A stretch of 64,000 bases of DNA, from contig JAKOGI010000449.1 of assembly GCA_029747015.1 (NCBI GenBank), forward strand, positions 527,638-591,637, given 5' to 3'. The position numbers were made by a program, and so were the translations under genes. Below the pieces are notes generated by a model. That model made no database searches and had not been told where the DNA came from. It was given only the letters and a program-made list of their open reading frames with translations. The DNA is from Carnegiea gigantea. Taxonomy: Eukaryota; Streptophyta; Magnoliopsida; Caryophyllales; Cactaceae. Positions 47,101 through 58,960 of the stretch are shown here, one piece after another. How positions within the stretch are numbered: the stretch's first letter is position 1; every line of letters starts with the position of its first letter.

Positions 47101-47467
47101 GGCCCTGTTTGGCAAAGAACTTTTTGAAGAGCTTTTTGGCCAAAAAGAGCTTATTTGACCAAAATTAGCTTTTTGACCAAGTAAAAAAGCTAATTTGGGT
47201 GTTTGGTAAAAGAGCTTTTTAAAAGAGCTTTTTGGGTCCAAAAAGCTAATTTGAAAAAGCTAATTCCATGAGCTTTTTGGAAGAGCTTTTTGAAAAATTA
47301 GCTTTTTGTGTCACAACTTTATTAGAAACAGCTAATTTTACCAAACAGCTTTTCAACAAATAGCTAATTCAAACAGCTAATACAAAGCTAACTCAAACAA
47401 CTAACAGCTAACAGCTAATACAAACAGCTAACAGCTAACAGCTAACAACTGTTTGCCAAACAGGACC
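47101..47467. mobile_element. MITE with GGYCCTGTTTGGCAAA terminal inverted repeats
   Basis: The left end is GGCCCTGTTTGGCAAA; the right end, inverted, is GGTCCTGTTTGGCAAA, a 16-bp inverted repeat with one mismatch. The 367-bp body is made of AGAGCTTTTTGG-like words in the left half and AACAGCTAACAGCTAA-like words in the right half. There is no coding capacity. The superfamily (hAT or PIF/Harbinger) is unresolved because I could not see a clean target-site duplication. It lies between the primer site and gag of the Athila-like element. Confidence 0.87.
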
Positions 47468-47692
47468 ATAGTCTTGCGAAAGTGACTAAGTATTTTATTG
47501 TATTTTATTTTTATTTTCTTTTGTTGTTTAACTGCGCTGGTAGTGTTGGTGATAGTGCTTGCAGAAATTTTACCTGTTTATGTGAAGTCCGATCTTATAC
47601 AAACCCGATCTTAGGATTGAGAGGACTTTCCGCTTAAGGAGGAAAAAGCAAAGGATTGAAGAACAAAGGCGCACGACAAGAAGGAAGTCAAA

Positions 47693-48900
47693 CATGGCAG
47701 GAGGAGAAAGTGACAAAAGGGGGACTCTTTAAGATTTCGTTACTCCTAAAGTCCAAGGGATCGCCTCAAGCATCGCTCACCCTACTGTAGATGCCAATAA
47801 TTTTGAGCTCAAACTGGCACTCATTTCGATAGTGCAGTAATCCCAGTTTGGTGGAACTCCTTTGGAAGATCCGAATCTACACCTCTCGGTTTTTTCAGAG
47901 GTGTGTGACACATTGAAGCTCAATGGAGTCTTCACTGATGCGATTCGCCTGCACTTATTTCCTTTTTCATTGAGGTATAAGGGAAGGCCTTGGTTACACT
48001 CCTTGCCATCTGGATGCATTAACACTTGGGATGAGTTAACAAAAGTCTTCCTCACTAAGTTTTTCCCTCTAAGCAAAACAGCAAGCCTAAGGAATCAGAT
48101 CACCAACTTTATGCAAAAAGATGATGAGATGCTCTACAAAGCTTAGGAGTGTTTTAAAGATCTGCTGCGTTTGTGCCCCTATCATGGTGTTCAACGTTGG
48201 ATGATTATCAAAGCCTTTTATAATGGTGTGACCTAGTTTGTGAGGTCCACTATTGATGCGGCGGTAGGAGGAACTCTGATGAGCAAGACTGAGGATAAAG
48301 CCTATAATCTGATCGAGAAGATGGCACTAAACAACTTTCAATGGTCCACTAAATGAGGTCAACCCAAACGGGTTGCAGGTAAACTTGAAGTTGATGCACT
48401 TACTTTACTTTCTGCTAAAGTAGATGCCATGACTTAAAAGACTGGACTGCATGAATGTTAATGCTGTGAATTCTAGCGCCCCTTTCCCTTGTGAAATTTG
48501 TGGTTCTGTTGAGCATGTGACTTTGAACTGTCAAGTAAGGAGTCCTTTTTTCCAAGACTCTAATGAAGTTAATTATATTCAAAATTTTCAACCCAAGACC
48601 GACCAATGACCGTTAATCTAATACATAAAATCCAGGTTGGAAGAATCATCCAAATGTTTCTTATAGGTCTAATCCAAACCCATCAAATGTACCCCATATG
48701 AATGCTAGAACACCCCCTTGGTTTTCTAAGACCCCCATTCCCCTTCTCATATGCCCCAAAAGTCTAAATTAGAGGTGATGATGGAAAGTATGCTTATGGC
48801 GCAACAGAAACAGGATGAATATATTAAGCAATTAGCCTCAAAGATTGATGTGTGTACAACTCACAATAGGATGTTAGAAGCCCAAATTACCTAAAAAGCT
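47693..48900 (+). pseudogene. Gag remnant (Athila-like element)
   Basis: It starts at ATG 47,693 (MAGGESDKRGTL), then a TAA, and continues with ANNFELKLALISIVQ. The open block at 47,862-48,146 has DPNLHLSVFSEVCDTLKLNG, AIRLHLFPFSLRYKGRPWL, LPSGCINTWDELTKVFLTKF and FPLSKTASLRNQITNF, a close match to Athila gag. A complete CX2CX4HX4C knuckle, CEICGSVEHVTLNC, is encoded at 48,490-48,531. Several in-frame stops (e.g. 47,722, 47,838, 48,144) break the reading frame. Gag would form the virus-like particle that packages element RNA. Confidence 0.92.
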
Positions 48901-49690
48901 ACTTTCTCATCTACGCCCCTAGACAGATTTCCTAGCAAGCCCGAACCCAATCCTCGCGACCACTGTAACTGTGTTACTATGAAGGAAAAAGACAAGGACT
49001 TAACTGACTCTATGGATACACTAACAGAAGAGGGTAGGGAAATAATCATGGCTAGAAATAAGGAGAGAAATAATGATGCTAAGACTGCCACATTTAAAGA
49101 GAATGACACTGTTGAGATCCCCACTATTTTTCCCCCTAAGCTAATTGATCCTGGTAGTTTTTCTATTCCATGCATTATAGAAAAGGTGAAAATTGAGAGA
49201 AAGTCTATGCGATTTAGATGCTAGTGTCAGTATAATGCCCTATTCTTCATTTCATAAGCTGCACCTACGACCATTACTAGTCGTATCTTTTTCACTACAG
49301 TTAGCTGATGATTCTGTGATGCAACCTTTAGGCAAATTGAATAATGTGCCGGTCAATATAGGAGATATTTGGGTGTTGGATGACTTCATTATAGTTGATG
49401 TGCCTAAAACTGATGATGCTCAAATTATCCTAGGTCAGCCCATTTTGGCAACAGCTGGTTGCCACATTGATGTGAGGGAGGGTCGTGTATCTTTTAAAGT
49501 AAAAGGATGCTTTGCTATGTTTAGTCATAGAAAGAAGGACGTGGTTTCTCCTCATTCTTCTATATTGGATGCATTACCCTTTTTCCCTGAGATTTATATG
49601 AAGGATGTCTTGAATTGTGAAGATTCTCCTGATTCTAACTGGATTTCTTATGAGGACCCAACCGAGGGTATGTTAAGGTGGAGTTTTTTG
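48901..49690 (+). pseudogene. Retropepsin-like protease (Athila-like element)
   Basis: The lead-in (48,979-49,190) is acidic and basic linker ending IPCIIEKVKIERKSM. After a frameshift at about 49,195 the protease reads CDLDASVSIMPYSSFHKL, then LQLADDSVMQPLGKLNNVPV, DFIIVDVPKTDDAQIILGQP and FLAT-like ILATAGCHIDVREGRV. This matches plant Ty3 proteases 'CDLGASxNLMPxxxxxKL...IILGRPFLATAxAxIDV'. The active site reads Asp-Leu-Asp (49,211-49,219) where Asp-Leu-Gly is usual. The ILGQP flap region is intact. Confidence 0.9.
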
Positions 49691-50115
49691 CTCGTATGCC
49701 ACCTAACAAGCCTAAGGTTGAGGCCCCTGTTCCTAATGAATCTTCTATGAGTGATTATTGCAGGTTTGCACAAACTGTTCTCTCTATGCCCTCGATGGAC
49801 AATTTTGATGTAGATTTTGATGTAGAGGTTGAGCAAGTTGATGATAGCACGTCTGATGGGCCACAAGAGCGATTTGTTTTGCATGCAGATTATGCATTAT
49901 GGCACCAAGTTATCAAGACGAAGGACCTGCATCCAGAACTTTTAAGATGGTACATTCGACTAAAGAGATTTGATTTTGTGGTCGGGACAAGGCCAATGTC
50001 CGTACATTATCTGATCCAAACCAAGCATAGAATAAGGGTCAAGCTCTTGACCTTAAAAGAGCACTTCTTGGGAGGCAACGCAAGTCTTTTTTCCTTTCCC
50101 TTTTTCTTTCCTTGA
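49691..50115 (+). pseudogene. Truncated pol tail (Athila-like element)
   Basis: The frame ending in TGA at 50,113-50,115 joins an acidic linker (NFDVDFDVEVEQVDD) to HADYALWHQVIKTKDLHPELLRWYIRLKRFDFVVG-like sequence (about 49,880-49,985). The latter resembles the end of Athila RNase H ('YLMxKKDxKPRLIRWxLLLQEFDxEI'). It is followed directly by LTLKEHFLGGNASLF, like the end of Athila pol. RT, most of RNase H and integrase are missing between these pieces, so a deletion of the pol centre is inferred. Confidence 0.65.
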
Positions 50116-50699
50116 GCTTTTATTTTTACTATTTTTGTAATTTGTGATTTGAGAAAAAAAAGGAGAAAACACAAAACATGAAAAAAATAAAAATATGAAT
50201 ATTGGCACCACGGTCAATACCCTAAGAAATATGGCCGTGGGGTGCCAGCCCAGAAAAATCAAAAAAATCAAGGACCAGCAGACACCACAGTTGGCTCGTG
50301 GTGAAGGCTACGGACCGTGGTGTGCTGCTACGGCCCATAGTCTAAGTTTTTGACCGCAGTACCCTTTTCTCTCCCTCGCATCTTCTTCAACCTCTCGAAA
50401 TACTCTCTCTCTACCTCCATTTTCTCTCTCTAAACTCTCCATACCTTACACCTTCAATCTTCCTCATTTCTTCACCATTTTCAATCCTTTTCACCCCAAA
50501 TCATCCCCTTTCACTCAATCTTTCATCTTTCTCTATAAATTCCCTCTCTTTCTTCTTCTTTTTCTTCAAACTCATCTCATCCAGGATACCCATCCTTTTC
50601 TCTCTCTTATTCTTCATATTTTTGTTTAATTTCTTTAATTTTCTAGGTTTTAGTTCTTATTTTTTGTTTTAGTTTTGTTTTTGGTTAGAATTTGCAACC
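50116..50699 (+). other. Non-coding spacer before ATHILA ORF
   Basis: A-rich sequence followed by CACGGT/CCGTGG-rich words (50,200-50,350) and a long pyrimidine-rich tract (50,370-50,620) ending just before an ATG. A CT-rich leader before the downstream ORF is typical of Athila elements. No gene is seen. Confidence 0.6.
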
Positions 50700-52150
50700 A
50701 TGGCACTGAACAAGAGACAAAGTGGCACCATGGAGGTTGGTTCATCAAGTTAAGCATCACCTCAACCTCAAAGGGCATCCCACACTGCGCGTGCTAGAGG
50801 TAACATTCCTCACCCTCTTAATTTAATGCATCCCGATCATGTTTCTAGGTACAATTGTTTGAATGAATGTACAGTTGTAGCAACTAGATAGCATGATGAG
50901 AATTTGTCAGCTCGGTTGGGAATGTTGGATGATATTGGATAGTTGTTTGCAAGAAGTGGTATGGGACACTTTTTAGAACTCAAAGAGCATACATACATAT
51001 AGGGACCTGACCCTAGAATTCCTTAGTATACTCCATGTCGAGGTCATAAGAGGACCTCAATGTCAAGCTAGATATATATCATTTTATTTGCATGGATAAT
51101 TGTAAGAACTCAACTTAGGTACTTTCAACAGTATTTTCGGTTTTTCACCTAGCATGGATTTATCACACCGCCAAGTCTCCCGCGAATTCAACTCGAATGC
51201 GTTTTGGGGTGAACTTTCGAGGAGTGTAAGGTATAGTACTAGTTCATCAAAATTCACACATATTAGAAACCCCTGTATCATAGTAGCTCAGTGTATCTTG
51301 GCTTGTTCTTTGTTTGCTCCGGACGATAGTCTGAATGTCTCGAGGCTTTCTGAGTTACACTTTTTGTCCTGTATGCTTGATAGTGACCAGCTTGACCCAG
51401 GTTTATTTTTAGATAGACAATTAAATAGTGCTGCTATTAGCACTAAAGGTAGGATAGTCATTGGTGAGATTGTCACTACTATTGCTAGATTCTTGGGAGT
51501 TAAGCCCAACCTTGAGGATAGAATTTCTAGGTCTGAGTGGCTTGATCAAGCTGCTTTTGAGATTATGAGCTTTTGTAAAGTTGAGGCTGGCAGTTTATAT
51601 TGGATGTACCCCGGGGACTGGCTTTTGCCGTTTCCCAATGTCGATCACACCACCCTTCTTCACTGAGGTAACCTTTATTGGGTACCTGGTGATGAGAAGG
51701 TTGTTCGACGCGCACCCCATCATCCAGCCCCTCACTCTAGTCAAGCCGGACCTAGTTCTTCCTCTCAACTACCCCTTCCTGACTATTCTGATGTTCAAGA
51801 CACCCTTAGATCAATTCAAGATGAGCAAGTTTCCCTCCGAGCATTTGTGGCTTCTGAGACCACCGCTCTTCGGGACTTTGTCCAAGAGGCCACGATGAGC
51901 TTTATGGGTTGCTTGCTTCCCAGACCCAGTATTTCCAAGACTATAAGGCATGTCTAGAGACCTGGCGAGATTGGCATATCTCTTATGGCCAACCAAGCAC
52001 CCCATCCCCCACCACCACCTCCTTTCTGAATGCTATGTGCTTCTCCCCTTCCCTTTTTTTGTTCTGTGCCCACATTGAGGGGCAATGCATCAAGCATGGG
52101 GAAGTTAGTCATTATATTTGGCGTCTAATGCCTATTTCTGTTTTGGAGTG
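50700..52150 (+). pseudogene. ATHILA ORF-1-like protein (Athila-like element)
   Basis: It starts at ATG 50,700 (MALNKRQSGTMEVGSS, then TAA). Broken blocks give ARSGMGHFLELKEHTY and RGHKRTSMSS. A 170-codon open stretch, 51,154-51,666, contains SREFNSNAFWGELS, FTHIRNPCIIVAQCILACSL, FAPDDSLNVSRLSELHFLSC, STKGRIVIGEIVTTIARFLG and WLDQAAFEIMSFCKVEAGSL. This is the family known from Arabidopsis ATHILA ORF-1 (Pfam ATHILA). Its function in the element is not established. Further frameshifts follow to about 52,150. Confidence 0.87.
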
Positions 52151-52699
52151 ATTGTGCTTTGTATACGTTTTTAGTGGTAGTTTTTGTGGTTTTTGATTTT
52201 AGTATTCAGTTTTGTTTAGTAGTGCATTTAGTTTTCCTTTTATTCTATGTTACATTTTAGTCTCTTTCTTTTATTATTTTTTTGCATTTTTAGTTTGCAT
52301 TGTTTGTAGGAGCATGCATAAAAAAATGAAAAAAAGATAATTAAATTAATTAAAAAAAGAAAAAAATTTCCTCCGATGATGATCTTTATAGATTTGGTAG
52401 ATTTCTATGGTTTAATTTGATCTTTTGATTCACCCAAATTGTGCATAAAATATTTACGAATGAGTTTTCAAAATGATCTCCATATTTTGGCCACATGTTG
52501 GATGCGAATTGATTTACCCCATGAGTCTTTACATGATTTTTGGCTTGTGTTTACTAGTATGCTAGTTTTGACCTTCGTAGATGTCCTATGAGATTTTGAG
52601 CTTTTAGAGGCTATTCATCATTTTTAGTCTCATATTTTCTTTCATGTGTGACTCATCCTTGACGTCATTTCTCTAGAACTTGCTTTGATTCTTATTTTT
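52151..52699 (+). other. 3' non-coding part of Athila-like element (left of LINE)
   Basis: AT-rich, with A- and T-runs near 52,320-52,370 and no recognisable ORF. It continues at about 58,960 on the other side of the LINE insertion. Confidence 0.6.
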
Positions 52700-52740
52700 T
52701 TGCTTGGTGCGAAAGAGGGGACTATGCCCCAGTAATCCTT

Positions 52741-55700
52741 TTATTGATCCACAATAACTATAAGGAATTTGATCCCCACGTGGTCTGCATACAAAGAGTT
52801 CAATACCTCCCTGGGAGGTTCGCTAAAAAACATAAACTCACAGTTAAGACCTAGTCCTAGATTGGCTAAGGCATCAGCGACTTGGTTCACTTCCCGAAAG
52901 CAGTGAATCAACACCACTTCCTAACTTGGCAATACCATCAGCTGCTTGCATTGCTGGATAATAGCATTGAGTCTAGCATTACAAGACATATTGCCCTTCA
53001 ACATCCCTACTACAACAGTGGAGTCCACATAGATTACCAGTTTCCTGAATCCCTTCTCTCTTGCTAACATCAAACCTCATAGCACAGCTCGTAATTCTGC
53101 CCTAATCGATGAACATATCCCCAATTTTTCTATAAAATGCCCCAACTACTCACCAAGCCGTCCACTAAAGACCCCTCCACAACCAGCCATCCCCAGGTTA
53201 CTTCTTAATACACCATCTGTTTTCAGAGCCACCCAATCAGCCAGGGGTGGCTCCCATCCCACCATGGTCTCCCGTCTTACATGACTAACAACATTGAAAC
53301 ACTTGGCCTCCCATGAAAAAGCATTTATAACTTCCTGGAATTTCCCGTAGAGGAATCTGATCCTATCTGCTGGGATGTTGGAGGTACTCCCGAAGCATCA
53401 TTCATTTCACCAGCGCCATAACCACCAGACTGTGGTGATAAATTTGGTGGGCCAATGCGAGTCTGAATTTATATATAGGTAACATTGTAATGAATCCATT
53501 CCTCCATTGTGAGGTTTGGATCGTGAATACCTTGCCCTGATTGCTCGAAGTAGTGCCAGACCCCTTTCGTTTTATTACAATACCTGAATATGTGCGCAAG
53601 GTTTTCCATGTCATTAACAGGCCATACAGTTTGGGTTGTCAGCCAGACCCCTTTTAACTCTCCTTTCATTCGCCATTAACGCTTTGTGGAAGATCAGCCA
53701 CAACAGAGCTTTCATCTTCTGATCTTCTGAGTCACCTTCACTTTCTAGATTATTTGCCAAGTGCCTTGCTCAGTTGATGGATCAACTTCGCACAATAAGT
53801 TTGTGGCTGATTGAATTGAAAAGTTTCCGGAGGACATCCCTCCCCAGAACATTGTATCACCCACCCTGGAGCTGCGTAAACTTGGAAAGCTGCAATTTGA
53901 TCAAGGACATTCCATGGGAGCAGTCCTTCCAAATCGCCCCACCTCCAACCCGTATCACGCTGCCAATAATCAGCCACTTCCTCGTTTGTTATGTACTTAG
54001 GATAGGCTAATCACCAACTGCATTAGAGGTTTATTAGTGGCCCATTTATGAAGCCAAAAGAGGATGCACTGCACATCTCCTACGAGTGAAAGATGCGTTT
54101 TTGTAAAATGATTGTATTTTCCTGAACTCCATTCCAAAGGTTTGAGGGTCTGCGACAGGTACTAGGGCAATCAAGCTTGAATCTGCCTTTATAAAATTTC
54201 TTCCCTAGCACTCCAGCCCACAGTGTATTAGGGTCTTGCATCATACGCCATCCTATCTTAGCCATAGACACTGAATTGAGGTCCCTCATAGCTCTTAGTC
54301 CTAGCCCCCCAACAGACATAGGTTTTATCACTGTGGCCCATATAACTAGATAGGGCTTTCGGTCAGTGTTGCTTCTAGCCCAGAGGAAACGTCATACCTT
54401 CCTATCAATTTCATCACAAACAGCTCTTGGGAACCGACAAGTTTACATGATATACGCTGAGATGGCTGTGAGGGTCGATTTGATTAACGTTACCCTTGCT
54501 GCTAACAAAAGGCATTTAGTTCTCCAACCCGTCAATCGCTTATCCACCCTATCAATTACATGCTGGAAAGTAGCTTTGGTCACCTTTTTTGAGAGGGTGG
54601 GCACCCCCTAGGTACTTGCCTAGATCATCCATGACCATTATACCAATCACACCATTGATTCTCTCCACTTCGGCGTCTATCATGTTATTTGAGAAAATGA
54701 TTCTTGATTTGTCGTGATTCACTTTCTGTCCGAATGCAGCACAGAATTTGTTGAGGCACTCTTTAACAACACGGGCTTCGTCCATCGAGGCTTCCGCAAA
54801 GAGAACCAAGTCGTCCGCGAATATTAGATTCGAGATTGAGGGGCCCCCTCTATTTGCTGTAACCGACTTCCAGCATTTCTGAGAAACTGCTGTTTCGATC
54901 ACATGGGCTAGCCTTTCCATGCGCATCACAAAAATATATGGTGACAGCGGGTCTCCTTGCCGAATTCCTCTTTTGGGCTTGAATGGGTCCGTGGCCATCC
55001 CGTTCCACAAAACGCTCATTGAGCATGTTGTAATACACCGCAAAGTCCCCTTCACCAGGGACAAAGGGAGTTGCAATTTAGTCAAGGTATCTTTCACAAA
55101 ACTCCATCGGATGCGATCATACGCCTTTTCAAAGTCAATTTTGATTGCCATGTATCCCTTTCCACACTTCTTATGTTGCATCATATGCAGTAATTCCTGC
55201 ATGATTATCACATTATTCGTAATTTGGCACCTCGAGACAAAGCTCGCCTAAGTCGATGCTATTACATACGACAAGATCTCCTTTAGCCGCTCCACAATAA
55301 CCTTAGTGACTACCTTGTAAGTCACATTACACAGCCCAATAGGTCGAAACTGCGTAATAGACTGAGGATGTTCTACCTTTGAGATGAGTGTGAGGAATGT
55401 TTGATTTAATGCTTCTGGACTTTCTTGCCCATTCAGAATCCCCAGAATACTTTGGGGCGTGTCACGACCTACAACATTCCAATAGCATTGGAAGAAAACA
55501 GCTTGGAATCCATTTGGCCCTGGAGCTTTATAGGGCTTTATTTCTTTTAAGGCATTCCACACCCCTCTGGGTACGAAAGGCCTCTCAAGGGCACTTAAAT
55601 GTTCTAATGTGAGGCTTGGAAATCAATGTTCCACAGAGTCAGGGTCTAGCATGGCCATTCCATCCTTAGAATATAGGGCCTTATAAAAGTTCATTGCTGA

Positions 55701-56890
55701 GGTCTTCAACTCGTCTAGCTAGGTGACCCAGTTACCTCATTGTTTAGTAGACCTTCTACTCTATTCCTCCTTCTTCTCACGATCGTACTGAGATGGAGAA
55801 CCGTGTATTCTGATCTCCATCCACTATATAGTCCATCTTGGATTTTTGGAACCAAAACATCTCAATTTGGTGTAAAACTTCCTTAAGCTGGTTTCATAGC
55901 CTTTTTTCTAATTTCATCAAGCTCCGAGGCCCTCCATTCTCTAGTCTACCTTGTATTCCTTCAATGCAGCCCTAAATCTTCCTCTTCTTGTGGAAAAGAT
56001 TACCAAAAGATGCTTTATTCTAGATGCTAAGATTGCCAGTAAGATCACCAAGAGCTATGTGAAGTGGTGTACTCTCTTTCCACTTTTGTCTAATCAAATT
56101 ATCAAAATCCTTATGAAGCAACCAAGCGGCCTCAAATTTGAAAGGGTGTGCTCCTTCCAATCTTAGAGTGAAGCCGGTCATAGATATAAGGATTGGTGCG
56201 CGGTCGGATTGAAGATGAACTAAATGCCTCACTCATCCTTCCTGGAACTTGCGTCTCCAAGCCATATTACACAAAGCTCTGTCTAGTCTTGCACTTTTTT
56301 GTGTGCTGAGGGTACATCCCTGGAACCAGATGAATTTGGGTGCTGAAAAATCGATGTCAATTAATGCATTATTTTCAATCCAATTATCGAATTTTGAGCA
56401 TCGTCGTGCCATGTCTGACCCCCATGGTCTCTCTCGTCCAAAGATTTAGTTTCATTGAAATCACTCACCAACAACCAAGGGCGATTCGTGGTTACGGCTC
56501 ATTCTTCTAACCTCTTCCATAATTCCTCATGTGTGGAATGGTGAGGACGTGCGTAGATGGCTGTGAATAGCCAGCTTCTGATTCCGCTAGGGATCACTTC
56601 CACCGTAATGAATTGTACATGTGTTTCCATTATTTGTAATTGAACTTGGTGCTCGAACCATAGGATCCCATATACCTCCCTAAAAACCTCTCGCATCCAC
56701 TCAAAGCTGACCACTAAAACCAATTTTATTACACATGCTATTAGCTTTGGACCCACTGATATGTATTTCCAACAGAACCACAATTTGGGGACGTTGCCTT
56801 CTAATATGCTCCTTGAGCATGTATAAAAAGTCCGTGCTCCCTGCTTCTTCGGTATTCCAAACCATTAATCTCATTTCTTGCGATCCCATA
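52741..56890 (-). pseudogene. LINE ORF2: endonuclease, reverse transcriptase, RNase H
   Basis: The endonuclease begins MRLMVWNTEEAGSTDFLYML (about 56,875) with VVLLEIHISGSKAN. After frameshifts come WLFTAIYARPHHSTHEELW and, near 56,020-56,230, HLQSDRAPILI (the SDHxPI block, His changed to Arg) and FKFEAAWLLHKDF. RT follows: WNALKEIKPYKAPGPNGFQA, LISKVEHP, then a single stop before ASFVSRCQITNNVI, DFEKAYDRIRWSFV, GIRQGDPLSPYIF and the active site FADDLVLFAEAS (about 54,800). A long stretch (54,552-55,562) is open except for that stop. The C-terminal zf-RVT (AHIFRYCNKTKGVW, about 53,600) and RNase H (VALKTDGVLRSNLG, about 53,200) lead to the end ADHVGIKFLIVIVDQ and stop TAA at 52,743-52,741. 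It nicked target DNA and copied the RNA in place. Confidence 0.92.
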
Positions 56891-57409
56891 ACAATATCTA
56901 TGGTCATAAAGTTTATTATAAGGCATGAGATAGCGTATCGTCAAGGGTGCTGACAGGCGCCCCGTCCATGGCTTATTGTGGCATTGTATGCAACGTCACA
57001 GCCACCTTCCACTCTTTGTTGGATCAAACCGCTAGTAACTACTGGCTGTGTAGTGTCACTGTTCCCATCACCTGGGACCATCTCTTTATCAGGTGCGATG
57101 ACCACTAAGGATGAGTCTCCATTTGTTTTCTTAAGGTGGTGCGTAGGAACTTGACCTGTAATAAGTCGAAGTGGCCCCCTCCCAATTGTGGTGTGCTGCA
57201 AGGAGGATGAGGCCGGTCATTCAGATTGGGTGCTATTATTCTGTCTCGATCCATATTATGGGCCAGTTTCGATCCTGTCCAGAGCTATGAGGCTGTCTTG
57301 CAGTTGAAAGTGGCCTGGGCTATGAATGCGATGTGAATTTGATGGGCTTCTCTCTTGTAAACGGGACTCAGCCCGTATCATAGCCTGAGAACTTCGTGGC
57401 TGATGTGGA

Positions 57410-58942
57410 TTATTCTGCGGGACGTTTTCTTTTCCTGACGAAATTATTATGGCCCTTTCCTTCCTTATAGGTTGCGTAATCTTCTATATTTCCTTCCAAG
57501 TCGTCACCTTCCATAACGAAATCCAACTCGACATTGAGATTGAGATTTCCTAACACCCTAAATCTTGAACCGTGATCCTGGGTGTTTGATTCGTCCAATT
57601 CCATATGTGGGTCTTAATTCCGGCTTGGTTGTCGCTCCAATCTTGCACTATTTTCTGTACTTTCCTTATCCATGCATGTTACAAGATTCTTTTCATTATG
57701 GCCTAGGATTCAATCCCCTATATCCCAGTTCAGACTGGGTTCTTCACCTGGTCGGCCACCTGATTATGCTTGCTGCCGTGCGTGTTTCCATCTTGCCGAT
57801 TTCCGGACCAGCATCCAGCTCCCATAGGTGGTTTCTTCCTCTGGCTTGGAAGGCCTTGATGAGGTCGTTTTGTTGTTACCTACGTCCTCACGTTCATCCC
57901 CGCGAACCAATGGACATGTCTTCTCCTTATGGCCCTGAGTGCTGCACTTAAAGCACACCATCCAAAGCCCCTCGTACTGCACCCTCCAGACTCTACCATT
58001 AAGTCGAAACTTGGATAGAAGTGGCTTGGTTAGATCAACCTCTACACTCAGTCTAGTGAACTGCCTCCTTTCCACATTGGCTATTGTGTTGTCCACTCTT
58101 CTAACCTTACCGATCTTGCTCCCGATCTTCTGTAAGAGAAAATCTTTATTGAAGTATTTGACACTTAGCTTTAGGATACGAACTCATGCAGTTAAGCGAA
58201 TAGTGTTATCTTCTTCCAGGGCAATGTTAGGAACCCATTCCCATATTATTAGGTAGTTATCACCAATCATTTATGGCCTATTCAATATGACATGCTCATA
58301 ATCTTTGGGATTTGTAAATCTGGTGACATAGTAGTCATGACCGATGTTAATAAGAGAGAAATCTTCTTTTAGAGCCTTTTTTATTTTCAATCTCCTCTTC
58401 AACTAGAGATAGCTAATCCCCTTGTCAAACATTTTGACTATTAGAGCATTTCGCCAAGGTTCACGCAATATTCATTTCTCCGCTGTCATAAGAAGAATCG
58501 GTGGGCATGTCGGGTCATCTTCCTTTGGGGGTTCATCAACCTCAGAGACATAATCACTGCCATTCACTTCCCAGATTGGGTTTTCTCTTGTCTCAAAATC
58601 CAAATTTGGGTTATTGCGTTGTAGGGTGTCTCTATAGGAAATTGTTCTCCCTTCCCCCAACATGTGTGGATTCCTCGGTGTAATTTTAGGGATGTGAGAG
58701 GACTCCAAAACTATCTCTGGCATTTCCATATCCTCTATCTCAGTCTCCCCAGTAGGATTCCCTGTCATGTTTCTCTTCATCTTCTTGGTGGATCGTAGTA
58801 GTTGATCAGCCTCTTCTACCGTTTGGTTACTCTCCTTCTCTCTCTCATTCATCTTCTTGCAATCATTACTTATGAACACTAGCCAATATATGCATTCCAG
58901 ATCACATTTCGCATATACATTTAGACAATATGATTGAGGCAA
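57410..58942 (-). pseudogene. LINE ORF1: DUF4283 and CCHC zinc-knuckle protein
   Basis: The N-terminal part at 58,472-58,942 includes DQLLRSTKKMKRNMTG and ISYRDTLQRNN, typical of plant L1 ORF1. The DUF4283-like part (58,090-58,450) reads YVTRFTNPKDYEHVI, WEWVPNIALEEDN and, after breaks, IGSKIGKVRRVD. The segment 57,764-58,096 has FTRLSVEVDLTKPLLSKF, YEGLWMVCFKCSTQGHKEKT and the complete CX2CX4HX4C knuckle CFKCSTQGHKEKTC. The end (57,410-57,604) has GSRFRVLGN. The protein binds element RNA as a chaperone. Stops and shifts occur at about 58,270 and 57,700. Confidence 0.88.
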
Positions 58943-58960
58943 TTTTTCTTTAATCTATTG

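Larger units (their letters stand above)
52700..58960 (-). mobile_element. L1-type LINE retrotransposon (plant)
   Basis: The minus-strand order is ORF1 (nucleic-acid binding, zinc knuckle), then ORF2 with endonuclease, RT, zf-RVT and RNase H, a short 3' UTR, and an A-run (AAAAAAATAAG, T-run on plus at about 52,700). Length is about 6.2 kb, near full for a plant L1. The interior is inserted in the 3' non-coding region of the Athila-like element. I did not find a convincing target-site duplication, so the exact ends are approximate. Confidence 0.9.

Noticed and set aside
54919..55251. 110-codon plus-strand frame
   Set aside because: It lies opposite the LINE reverse transcriptase, whose minus-strand translation contains FADD and DFEKAYDR motifs.
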